Of a DNA stretch of 64,000 nucleotides, positions 33,201 to 46,413 are shown piece after piece. The position numbers and the translations under genes are program-made. Location: contig NC_087084.1 of the NCBI RefSeq assembly GCF_026151205.1, positions 7,117,394 to 7,181,393 of the forward strand. The letters run 5' to 3'. Each line of letters opens with the position of its first letter. The stretch's first letter is position 1. The stretch is from Bolinopsis microptera. Taxonomy: Eukaryota > Ctenophora > Tentaculata > Lobata > Bolinopsidae. The notes under the pieces were generated by a model, which worked only from the letters and a program-made list of their open reading frames with translations, was not told the origin of the DNA and did no database searches.

Positions 33201-35654
33201 TCCGAAAAACTGTTCTGTAATATTTGGTGGGCCTTCAGGGGTCAGTTTTAGGTCCCTTGCTTTTTTTATATACATCATATGAAAATATACTGAGTATCAG
33301 GACCTAGGTAAGTTTATACTTTTTGCGTGACACAAACATATTTGTTGTAGATAAATGTATAAAAACACTTACTGCAAAGCTAACAAATTCTTAAACTTGT
33401 CATCATATATGAGAGTAACTTGATGCATATCAACAACAAAGACATGTTTGTTTTATCCCACTTTTAAGGCCGAACTGTAGAAATGAACCAGATTCAAACC
33501 ACTAATGAATTAGACTGAAATGAATAATATAATAATTAAAAAGGTAGTGGAAACTAAGTCTTCTTGGGAGTCAATTATTGACAAAAACTGAACTGGGGAT
33601 GCTCACTTGAGAGCGTTAAATCGTAAAATTGAAATGTGCGATTGGTGACTATGTGATCAGACGCTGAGTCATAAAACACTCTATTAGTGACCTGTACCAC
33701 ACCCTTTTTGAATTAACACCTATGTTATGGACTATTGTTTGGGGGAGGTGTATCAAATAATTAAATAGAGCCATATTTAAAACACAAAAATAATGCATAA
33801 GAATTATCTTTGGGTGTAATGAGTGTACTTCCAATAAGTTCAAAACATGTGCCAGAGTAAGGCCTATCACTAGGGATAAGCCGGTAAAGTTATTCAAGCA
33901 GATGTTAGGCAAAGATTTCTTTGAACTAGAACACTGTTAACCATTCCTGTAACGAGTATAACTTCCTGGACTGTCCACACATCTTCATATGTTGCACTGT
34001 TTACTGGAAATGTTTAAAATTAATAAGTTCCAATCACCAGTCTAATGTTCTTTTATTAACTGGTCACCAAGACGAGACAAATACCTCATCCCAACCACTC
34101 CGTCCTCACTATTCATCTCCAATCAAACAGTATTTTGAATACTGCCGTAAGTCAACGAGCTGAAATAGACTTCTCCACTCTATCAGTAATTCAAGAATAA
34201 TTTAGGAAAGCTTTGTTAGAACTACATTATATTTATGTCAGCCAACTATGGGCAGTTACAACTTTGATGCAAATGAAGTATCATTGATATAGGTTAATTA
34301 AACTAAAATTAATCATATGAGTAAACAACGGTGTTATTGCAAAGAACTGACAAGGGTATCAGAAACTATATATTAATCTAAGAGACGAAACAAAACGAAT
34401 CATCATACACAAATTTTATAAATACTGCGGCACAGGTATCCTGTTGCTTTCCTTCTCTGCCTCTCAAACCCCTCCGCCTTTCCCTTTCTTCAGGTTTATT
34501 CTTCAATTTTTTAAATTAGATGCTGATATATTTTCTTTCGAATAGTAAATGGCATTATACATTATTTGGTAATCGTTATGTAGGTTGTGTTTAGTGTTTT
34601 GCTAACTAGTTATGTGCCTGTATATTTGAAGAATTTTGAGGCTCACGAGTCTCTCGTACCATGGGTTGTGTTATTGTAAGCTGGTATATGTTCAAATAGC
34701 CTTACTTCGTATGGTGAACTTCGACAGGTTTGCCTTGACATTTCGGACGAGTGTTTTGCCCACCGGGGATCAAAAAATATGATCACCATGAACATTACTT
34801 TGGACACGTGAAACTTATCAAACGAACTGTAATGATTCCATTAAATTTTCTTGTATATTTAGCTAGTTGTATAGTTTGATACACCTCCGATCACAGAATA
34901 GAAGAGCACAATTGGCTCTTTGTTTCTTGAAGACCGTGGTTTCCTCGGTGGCCCGACTAGTTTTTGTTGTGTAGTAGTGCTGGGGAAATAACGCTTTTAA
35001 ATATCAATGAATGTAAATATTGTTTAATGAACATTAGTGCACAGTTTATGTGTAATAAACAAATTTATGGTCAAACATTATATATCGTAGAAGAGGCATG
35101 ATTTACCAACATCACTAAGCATCTGGATGGATAATTAGCACACAAGGATAAACTGACCTTTAAAACATGACCACCGCTATACCACGTGAATCATAGGCTC
35201 CAAAATAAATTAAATTGCACTTAATTTGAAACATCTGGCCTGATTTATTCAAATTGTGGTCCCCTGGGGTTCGGTAAAGCCCTTACAGGGCAACAGGGTC
35301 CTTTTACCAGCCTCAATAAAACTAGTAATGCCAAGTACTGTCATAAATGTAAACCAAACTATTTAAAAAAATAAGATATCTTTGCTAGAATTTTAAATTT
35401 TAAGCCATAGAGCAATATTCTCAATATTTTAAAATTTAAAATAACTTTTTACCCTAACTATGAGGTGGTGCATTTAATACTTGAACTAAAATTCAACTTT
35501 GAAAGTCAATAGGGTATTACGTCACAACAAAATTATAGTTTAAGACATCCATTTTGCATTGTGTTTCCTTATTAGAATTCTATGATATGTTTTGATTGAA
35601 TAATTGTAAATAAATTTAACTTTTGTTTTATTATACTTTTGTTTATTAATTCAG
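30288..35654 (+). mobile_element. Array unit copy 3
   Basis: GC-rich block at 32300-32710; RT motifs at about 33057-33335 (the FADD core reads TTTTTGCGTGACAC with one base missing); 3' UTR to 35654. There is an expanded T run near 30668-30681. Non-functional as written. Confidence 0.8.
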
Positions 35655-38600
35655 ATCGTTGTTAATGAGTTCGCCCACAAAAATGTTCTAATTATGTAGG
35701 AGGGTAAAGGACAAAATGCTAGTTAGTGCTTCTTTGTGCACCGTTGACTACAAGAACATGTTTTGCGGGTTTCTCAGAAGCTTGTATCGGAGTGCGTGTT
35801 ATTTACTTGGTATGCACATAGCCAGGCCAACATTTTGTTTTTGTGTTACGACCGTTGACTACACAGGTTGCAGGAGTATTATAAACACTAAAAAATTATA
35901 CACTATACAAATTTGCTAATACAATATCATGCAGAGTCCGATCTAGCTGCCAAACGTCAGACCACCACAGTTCAGCAGCAAAGTTAAGTTTAAGTGACAC
36001 CGTAACACGAGGTTTAGGTGTCATTTTGTAAATCACTTTATGGATGGATTAATTCAGTAATTGTTGAATGACAATTACAGTCACTTTGCCATACTTAGCG
36101 TTAGGTAATCAGGCTCTGATTACGGCCCAAGAATTAAAAGTACGTCTGAGCGACTAAGAAACACGCGCAAATGTTGAGGACGGAGTAGCTGCGGCGCGAT
36201 TTTTAACATATATTACGTTATAGCGCCGTAAGGGAAAACGGCAATATTTAAGTATTTAAGTATTTGTTTACATAAATTACACGTTTTTATCAATAAATCT
36301 CGCATGGTCCAAAACTGTATAAAGTTGTCTTTATGCCACTCATTATCGAACCTGCATTTGGGAATCTAGAAGAGATCGGTGTTAGCCTTTGTTTTGATGA
36401 GTTTACACGGTTGTGTTCACAAAGTCAGGTTTATTCTGTGGATTGGAAGTAATTGATTTGATTCACCCAAAGCACAAGAAGTTTATAATAAAGTTATGGC
36501 TTGGCTTTGGTGGTATTTGACGGTCATCTCAGTTCAGGACATCGTTTAAGTAAAGAGTAGAAGAGTTATGGGTAACTATATTTAACTATTTATTAAGTTC
36601 AGTTTATAGTAGAATGTTTGTTAAGATTATGAAAAGTAGGAGTTTATGAATGGTAAATAATGGTTTTGTTGATTCCTTGGATTAGTTTCCAGCTCACATG
36701 TTTTATTCCATATTATGGGGTTATTACAAGTTTATTATGAATCTACAGATTTAGTATCCCTAAACTTGGAGGCTCGTAAAACGATACTTGCTGTGCCAAC
36801 GCTTTCACTGGATTCAGACACCACCAGTTGGATCACGGAAATTGGTAAGGTTCGGCTATTAGAACGATCGATCTATCGATGAAAGTGTAATAGATGCTTT
36901 TTTATTCGGAAAAATTCTACACCAGCTAACCTTAATGCATGTCGGAGAACTTTTGATGCTGCATGTTTGCATTTCATCACAATCGAGTTGACTAGATGAC
37001 TGCTAGACTTTCAGTTCTTGAACAGAAGTCGCAATCTTCCAACAGGCAGACATCAATTGGGAACAGCTCCCGCCAAAATTCAGGGTCAGCTGAACAACAT
37101 TCTTCTCGTGTTTACCATCAGATGCAGGCGTAAGATAATAATACCTAGATCCGATAAGCTGAGGATGAAAGAAGATAATGGGGCGCATGTTACCAGTGAA
37201 CCACTTTATGGAATAAGCTCCGAAAAAAGATCATTTAAAACATCAGTTGCACTGTTTAGAGTCAAGGTTGTGCAATGCTTGTTCATGCAGAAAACAGGAA
37301 AACATTGTGGATCACACACCCCTGCCTTAAATGTCAGGACAATTGCACCATGTGCCAGCTGAGACTTCATAAGTAAGATCTTTCTAGTATATAATATGGT
37401 CATATATAAAGTACTGCTTCGATTTCCGTATTAATTTAGTGAAAAGTTGTAAATATTCATGTTACGTAATTTTTATATTATTTTGATCGAAAATAATTTT
37501 ATTAATTTTTTGAATATTTGTCTTAATAATTGATTAACTAATTAATTAATTTCTAATAAAATGGTTGTCAGATATAAACGTTGTTCTTCTTCCTGTTTTG
37601 AACACATCAGTTTAATCTAGAACTTTCTAAGAACTTCAGATGCGTTTTTATTGAACTATCCGTAGCGGAGTAGAGTCCGCGGCGGATGACCGCCGGAATA
37701 CGAGCGGACTCAGGGCGGTGGCTACGACTACAAATGTATGTACAATGGACTCAGTAATTTTTGGGCGGTTACGAGCGAGCCGTGCGGACTCCGAGCGGAC
37801 TCGGAGGAAGTAAGTCCGCGCGAATCCGAGCGGCTCCGCGGCGGCTAGGCAGAGTGTCCGCCAGCAGAGTATGCACTAGGCGGACTACGGTACGCATGCG
37901 GACTAAGGCGGAGTGCATTGGCGGAATCCGCCGGACATCTACGACCAGACTTGAATCGCCAGGAGTCCGACAGCTCGGCGGACTCCGCTCGGTTTCCGCC
38001 GGACTCCAAGCAGAGGTCCACGTACTTACGACTCAACTCTCCGACATCGGCTAAATTTTTGTCACGTGAAATACAAATAGCATTTGCTATTTTGTGGGTC
38101 AGATGAAAAGGTCGCTAGTGATTAAACTTAAACATTACCCTACTTCTGTCATAGTGTACAACTCTAGTCCTAACTTTGACCCTTTTATGTTAAAACGTTG
38201 ACCCTTAACACCTCCACCAAAACGTACCGCAGCGAAATATCATATGTCATTGATATTCGACCAGGTTTACAGTTTTCTTCCAGAAATCGCAAGGTTTATT
38301 TTATGAAAATCAATATGGCCTTAAGAATAATCATTCGACAAGACTTGCTACTTAAATTCTCTGTCGCAGATACTACAATTTAAAATTCACTAGAGATTAA
38401 AATATTCATGTACTAGGAATCTTCCATTTGTTTTAAGGTAAACGCTTTGATACAATCTGTCATGATAACTGCCTTAAAAATGTATGATTATGGAAATTCG
38501 AGGGACTGCAAATAAATTAATAGCCCAGTTACCTCTCTATTAGGAAGCATTATGCTTGCAGTACTTGGAGTAGAATCCGAAAAACTGTCTGTAACTATTT

Positions 38601-41014
38601 GGTGTGCCTCAGGGGTCAAGTATTTGGTCCATTGCTTTTCATTATCTAAATCAATGAAATAGTAGTAGGTATCAGAACTAGGTAAGTTTATACTTTTGAC
38701 GATGCACCAAAAGATTTGTTTTGTAGATAATGTTATAAAAACTTTACTGCAAAGCTAACAAAAATTCTTAAACTTGTTAATCATTTGAAGAGTAACTTGC
38801 TGCATATCACACACAAAGAAATGTTGTTATATCCACTTTAAGCCAGAACTGTAGATATGAAACCAGATTCAAACACTAATGAATTGAATGACACTGAATA
38901 AGATAATATTTAATAGGTAGAGGAAAACTAAGTTTCTTGAGTCATTAATGACCACAATAAACTGAACTGGGATGCTCCACTTGAGAGCGTTTTTAAATCG
39001 TATATTGGAAATGTGAGTCTTGTAGACCTATGAGGAATTCAAGACGCTGTGTACCTAAAACACTCTATAAGGAACTTTACCACACCCATTTTTGAATCAC
39101 ACTATGTTTGGAATATCTGTTTGGGTAGGTGTATCAAATAATAATCTAGAGCCATATTTAAAAACACAATAGCAAATGCATAAGAATTCTATTTGGTGTT
39201 AACTGTTGCGTACTTCAATAGTTCAAAACGATGTGCCTGAGTAAGGTATCACTAGGGATAAGTCCGGTAGTTTCAAGCAGTTGTTAGGCTAAAAGATTCT
39301 TTGAACTAGAACACAGTAAACCAAATCTGTAACGAGTATAAAATTCCTGACTGTCCCACAATCTTCATAAGTTGCAACTGTTTACTGGAAATGTTTAAAA
39401 TTGAATAAGTTCAATACAGTATCAATGTTCTTTTATTCAAACAGGTGGAGGCCACCAAGACAGACAACTACCTCATCCCACCAACTCGTCCCTCATATTC
39501 ATCTTCCAATAACCAGTATTTGGAATACTGCCGTAAGTCAACGTGTTGAAATAGACTTCTACACTCCTATCAGTATATTCAAGATTAATCTTAAGGAAGC
39601 TTTGTTACGAACTACAATCTAAATATGACAGACAACTATGGTGCAGTTACAATTTGATGCAAAATGAAATTATCATTGAAATAGGTTAATTAACTAACTT
39701 AATCATATGAGTAAACCACGGTGTTATTGCAAAGAACCATACAAGGGTATACAGGACCTATATATTAATCTAGAGACGAAACAAAACGAATCAATACAAC
39801 AAATTTTAAATCCTGCGGGGCACCAGGTTCCTGTTGATTTTCCTACTATGCCTCTCCAAACCCTCTCCTTCCCTTTCTTCAGGTTTATCTTCAATTTTTT
39901 AATAATTTGTTAGCAGATTTATTTTCTTTTCAGAATTAAGTATGGATTATAAATTATTGGTATCGTATGTATGTTGTGTTTAGTGTTTTGACCTTAACTT
40001 AGGTAGATGCTGTTTATTTTGAAGAAATTTGAGGCTCCACGACGTTCGTCCCAGGGGTGAGTTGTATGCATGTGTATATGTTCAATCGATTACTTCGTTA
40101 TGGGTGAATCATCGGACAGTTTGCCTTGACCTTTTCGGACGAGTGTTGGCCCACCGGGGATCAATAAAAATTATGTTCACATGATATTACTTTGACACTG
40201 TTGACTTATCCAAACGACTGTATTGATTCATTAAATTTTCTTAGTTTTTTAGATAGTTTATAGTAGTTACACACGATCACGAATAGAGAGCACAATTGTA
40301 TTTGTCTGCGACCGTGTTTCCTCGGTGGGACGACAGGTTTTTTGTTGTGTAGTAGTGTGGGGAAAAAAAACACGCTTTAAATATCAATGAATGTAAACTA
40401 TGTAATTACATTAGTGCAAAAGTTTATGTGGTAAAAAATATTTATGGTCAAACATTATAACTCGTAGAAGGGCATGATGTACCCACTCACTAGATCTGGA
40501 TGGATAATTAGCACAAGGATAAAATGACCTTTAAACATGACCACCAGCTATACCCGTAATCATAGCTCCAAAATAAATAATTTGTATACATTGAAACATC
40601 TGCCTGATATCTTTCACATTGTGTCCCATGGGCTTCGGTAAAGCCCGTCAGGCAACTGGGTCCTTTAACAGCCACAATAAAAAATAGTATGCCAGTACTG
40701 TCATAATTAGTAAACCAACTATTTTAAAAATAAGGATTTCTTTGCTAGAATTTTACATTTTAAGCCATGAGCAAATCTTTCTCAATTAAACATTTAAAAA
40801 ATAACATTTTACCTAAATATGACTTGTGTGGCATTTTCATACTTACTAAAATACAAACTTTGGAAAGTCAATAGATTATTAGTCACAACAAATTATAGTT
40901 TATGACATCCATTTTGCATTGTGTTTCCATTATTAGAATTTCATGATATGTCTTTGATTGAATAATTGGTAATATATTTAACTTTTGTTTTATAACTTTT
41001 GTTGTTTTAATTAG
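35655..41014 (+). mobile_element. Array unit copy 4
   Basis: GC-rich block at 37665-38050; RT motifs at about 38425-38705 (GTGCCTCAGGGGTCA for VPQGS); then the short frame CYCKEPYKGIQDLYINLETK near 39730, found in several copies before the 3' UTR. Frames are broken by indels. Confidence 0.8.
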
Positions 41015-44000
41015 ATGTGTTCAATGAGTTCGCCAACAAAAATGTTCAAGTTATGTAGGAGGGTAAAGGACACAATTGCTAGTAGTGACTTCTTGTGCCC
41101 GTTGGACTACAATGAACATTTTGCGGAGGTTTCTCCAGACGGCTTTTATCGGAGTGCGTGTTATTTACTTGGTTAGGCAAAAGCCAGGCCCAACTTTTTG
41201 TTTTTGTGTTAGCCGTGTGCTTGCTACCAGGTTTGCAGAGTATTATAACACTTAAACAATTATACACTATACAAATTTGCTAATTCATATCATGCTGAGT
41301 CCGTTCAGCTGCAAACGTCAGACTCACCTGTTCAGCGCCAAGTAACGTTTAACGTGTACACCGAAACACGAGTTTAGGTGTCATTTTGTAAATCACAATT
41401 AATGGATGGAAATTCAGTATTGTTGAAGAAAATTTACAGTACACTGGCACCTATTGCGTTCTTTATGTCATGGGTCTGATTAACGGCAAGAATATACGTA
41501 CGTGCGCGCATAAGAAACCCGCGCAAATGTTGAGGTAGGGAGTAGCTGCGGCGCGCTTTTAACTATATTACGTATAGAATTTAACGCCGTACGAAACAGG
41601 CAATATTTAAGTAATTTAAGTATTTGTTTACATAAATTCCACGTTTTCTATCAAGAATCTAGCAGGACCAAACTGTTTAAAGGTAGTAATTATGCACTCA
41701 TTAGCGAACTGCTTTGGGCATCTAGAAGAGATCGGTTTAGCATTGATTTGATTGAGTTACAGGATCGTGTTCACAAAGTCAGTTTATTCTGTGGATTGGT
41801 AAGTCCTTGAATTGATTCCAAAGCCAAGAAGATTTATAAATATAGTTATGCTTGGCTTTGGTGGTATTTGACGCGTCATCCCTCAGTTCAGACATGTTAT
41901 AAGTGAGAGTAGAGAGATTGGGTACCCTATATTTCCTATTTTTAAAAGTTATCAGTATTATAGTTCGAAGTTTGTAAAGATTATGAAACAGTAAGGAGTT
42001 TATGGACTGTTATAATGGTTTGGTTGATTCCTTGGAATAGAATTCAGCTCTAGTTTTTTGACAACATAAGGGTCTAAAATAAAAATAAAAAAAAAAAAAA
42101 AAATAACAAGGTTTTCTCTATGGAACTACCGATTTAGATCCCCCTAAACTTGGAGGCACGAGTATAAAACGATACTGCTGTGACACACGCGTTTCACTGG
42201 ATCAGACACCAACAGTTGGATCCATCGGAATTGGTAAGGATCGGCTATCAGAACAATGCGCATCTATCGATGAAAAGGTGTAATAGATGCTTTTTATGCG
42301 GCAAATTCTACACAGCAACTATAAAGCATGTCGGAGAACTTTTGATGCTGACAGTTGATTTCATCACATTCGTAGTTTACTAGATGAGCTAGACTTTCAG
42401 TTCTTGAACAGAAGTCGCAAATCTTCAACCCAGCAGACATCAAGTGGGAACAGCTCTACGCCAACATCTGCGGACAGTGAACAACATTCTATATTGTTTA
42501 CCATCAGCTGCAGGGTAAGATATTAATAACTAGATCCGATAAGCTGAGGAGATGAAAGAAGAATAATGGGGCGCATGTACCAGTGACCACTCTTTTGAAT
42601 ACAACGCACCGAAAATGATCATTTAATACTCTCAGTTGCAATGTTTATATTCAGGTTGTGGCAATGATTGTTCAAGCAGAAACTGAAGGAATACATTGTG
42701 GATCAACCTGCCTTAAATGTCAGGTCAATTGCACCAATGTGCCAGCTGAGGGACTTCATTAAGTAAGACTCTTATCTAGTATATAATATGGTCATATATT
42801 AAGTACTGATTCGATTTCCGATTAATTTTAGTGAAAGTTGTTTATTATTCAATGTTACGTAATTTTAAAATATTTTGATCGAAAAATAAATTTGATATTT
42901 TTGAATATTTGTTTAAATAATTGAGTAACTAATTATAATTTAATTATTCTAATCAAATGGTTGTCAGATAAATAAGTTGTTTCTCTTCCCTGTTTTGAAA
43001 ATCATCAGTTTTAATCTAGAACTTTTCTAAGACATCAGAACGTCGTTTTTATTGGCACTATCCGTCGAGGAGTAGTGTCCGCGGCGGAGCGCCGGACTCG
43101 AAGCGGGACTCACGGCGGTGCTAGCTTAAAATGTATTTACACTGGATCGGGTACATTTTGGCGGACTCCGAGCGGAGACGAGGGACTCCGAGCGGGACTC
43201 CGGAGCGGACTTTAAAGTCCGGCGCGGACTCGAGCGGCCTACGCGGCGGCTCGCAGAGTGTCCCGCCGCAGAGTAAGACACTAGGCGGTCTCCGGTCCGC
43301 TTGCGGACTACGGCGGAGTGCTTGGCTGGACTCCGCGGACCTCTCCGCCAGACTTGAATCCGCCGCGAGTCCGCCAGCTAGGCGGTACTCCGCTCGGAGT
43401 CCGCCGGACTCCAACAGAGTCCTCTGACTTCCGACCTCCGACTTCCGACCATCGGCTAAATTTGTCAATTGACATACAACATAGCATTTTGCAATATTGT
43501 GTAGATGAAAAGGTCGTTAGTGAATAAACTTTTACCATTACCCTCACAAAGTCAATAGTGTACAACTCATAGTCCTATCTTTGACCTATAATGTATAAAG
43601 TATGACCCTAACCCTCCACCTAACCGTCCGCAGCGAAATATCATTGTCATTGATATTCTCCAGGCTTTACAGTTTTTCAGTCGCAAGAGAGTATTATATG
43701 TAAATCAATATGCTTCAGAAAAAATCATTCGACAAGCCATGCACTTAAACTTCTCTGTAGACTACATTGATAAATAACTTAGAGGATAAGAATCATGTTC
43801 TAGGCATCTTCATGATTTAAGTAAAGCTTTTGATACAATCTGTCATGATAATGCTTAAAAAACTGAATGATTATGGAATTCGAGGGACTGCAAATAAATT
43901 AATAGCAGTTACCTCTCTAATAGGCAGCATCTTGGTTTGCAGTACTTGGTGAAGAATCGAAATAAATCTGTCTGTATATTTGGTGTGCCTCAGGGGTCAG

Positions 44001-46413
44001 TATTAGGTTCCCTTGCTTTTCATTATCTATTCTATGAAATATATAGAGTATCAGACCTAGGTAAGTTTATTACTTTTTGCCGATGACACAAACATATTTG
44101 TTGTAGTTTATGTATAAAACACACTTTCTGCCAAGCTAACAAAATCTTATCCTAGTTACACTTCTATATATGAAGATAACTTGCTGCATATCAACACAAA
44201 AGAAATGTTGTTATATCCACTTTATGCCGAACTGTAGAAATTGACCTGATTCAAACACCTTATGAATTAGAACTGACACTGAATAATATAATACATTATA
44301 ACGGTAGAGGAAACTAAGTTTCTTAGGAGTCATTGATTGACCAAAAAACTGACTGGATGCTCACTTGTGAGCGTAAAATCGTAATTGATATGTGAGATTG
44401 GTTAGGACTATGTGAATCAGACGCTGTGTACCTAAAACACTCTATAAGGACCTGTACCACACCCTTTTTGAATCACAACCTATGTATATGGAATATTGTT
44501 GGGAGGTGTATCAAATAAATAACTAGAAGCCATATTAAAAACAATAGAAATGCATAAGAATTCTCTTTGGGTGATAAATGATTGCGTACTTCAATAAGAA
44601 ACTTCAAAACATGTGCCTGCGAAAGGCCTATCATAGCGGATAAGTCCGGTAAAGTTATCAAGCCAGAGTGTTAGGCAAAGATTTCTTTGAACTAGAAACA
44701 CAGGTAAACAATCTGCTAAGTAGTTTAAATTCCTGACTGTCACCGATCTTCATACAGTTGCACTGTTTATGGAAATGTTTAAAATTAATTAAGTTCACAT
44801 CACCAGTCTCAATTGTTTCTTTATTCACAGGTCACCAAGGACGAGACAACTACCTCATCCACCCACTCCGTCCTCACTATTCATCTACCAAATCAACATG
44901 TATTTGGACTCTCACTGCCCGTAATTCAACGAGTGAATAGACTTCTCCAATCCTACAGTATATTCAAGAATAATCTTAAGAATAGCTTTGTTAGAAACTA
45001 ACAATCTAAATATGACAGAAATATGGTGAAGTTACAACTTTGATGCAATTGAATTATCATTGACAATAGGTTAATTAACCTAACTTAATCTTATGAGTTA
45101 AACCACAGGTGTTATTGCAAAGAACCATGACAGGGTATCTGACCTATATATTAATCTAAGAGACGAACAAAACGAATCATCATACAACAAATTTTAAAAT
45201 CCATGCGGCACAGTATCCGTTGTTTTCCAACTCTGCTCTCCCAAACCCTCTCCTTCCCTTTCTTCGGTTTATTCTTCAATTTTTTAAATGTAGATAGCAG
45301 ATATATTTTCTTTCGAATAGTATATGGCATTATACATTATTTGGTATCGTAGGTTGTATGTTGTGTTTAGTGTTTTGATAAAATAGTATGTGCTGTATAT
45401 TTGAAGATTTTGAGGCTCACGAGTACTAGTCCCATGGTGGAGTTGTAGCTGAGTATATGTTCAAATCGCCTTATTCGTTTGTGTGAAACATCGACAGGTA
45501 TTGACCTTGACACTTTCGGACGAGTGTTTGCCCACCGGGGATCAAAAAAAATATGATCACCATTGAACATTACTATGACACGTGAACTTATCATCGTCTG
45601 TAATGATTCCATTAAATTTCTTAGTATATTTAGTGTTTATAGTAGATACACACGATCACAGAATAGAAGAGCACAATTGGCTCTTTGTTCTGCGACCGTG
45701 TTTCCTCGGTGGGCCGAACAGTTTTGTTGTGTATAGTGCTGGGGGAAAAAAAACAGCTTTAAATATCAATGAATGTAAATATTGTTTAATTGACATTAGT
45801 GCCCACAGTTTATGTGCGTAAAACAAATTTTTGGGTCAAACATTATATATCCGTAGAAGGGCATGATTTTACCCACATCACTAAGATTGGATGGATAATT
45901 AGCACACAAGGATAAACTGACTTTAACATGACCACCAGCTTACCACGTAATAATAGCTCCAAATAAATATTGCTCTACATAGAAAAATATGGCATGATAT
46001 TATCACAATGTGGTCCATGGGGTTTAGGTAAGCCCTTACAGGCATACTGGGACCTTTCTTTTACCAGCCACAATAAAAACTTGTCTGCAGTACTGTCATT
46101 AAACTGTAACCAACTATTTAAAATTAAGATATCTTTTGCTTAGAATTTTACATTTAAGCCATAGAGCATTCTTCTCATTTTTAAATTTAAAAAAACATTT
46201 TACCCTAACTATGATGTGGTTTGGCATTTTCATACTTAACTAAAAATCAACTTTGTGCAAAAGTCAATAGATATTAGTCACAACAAAATTATAGTTTCTA
46301 AGACATCCATTTTGCATTTTGTGTTCATTATTAGAATTTATGATATGTATTGATTGAATAATTGGTAATAAATTTAACTTTTGTTTTATTAAATTTTGTT
46401 TTTATTAATATAG
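41015..46413 (+). mobile_element. Array unit copy 5
   Basis: GC-rich block at 43065-43455; RT motifs at about 43812-44090 (GTGTGCCTCAGGGGTCAG and TTTTTGCCGATGACAC are both readable, among the cleanest in the array). An unusual A-rich insertion lies at about 42076-42106. Frames are otherwise broken. Confidence 0.8.
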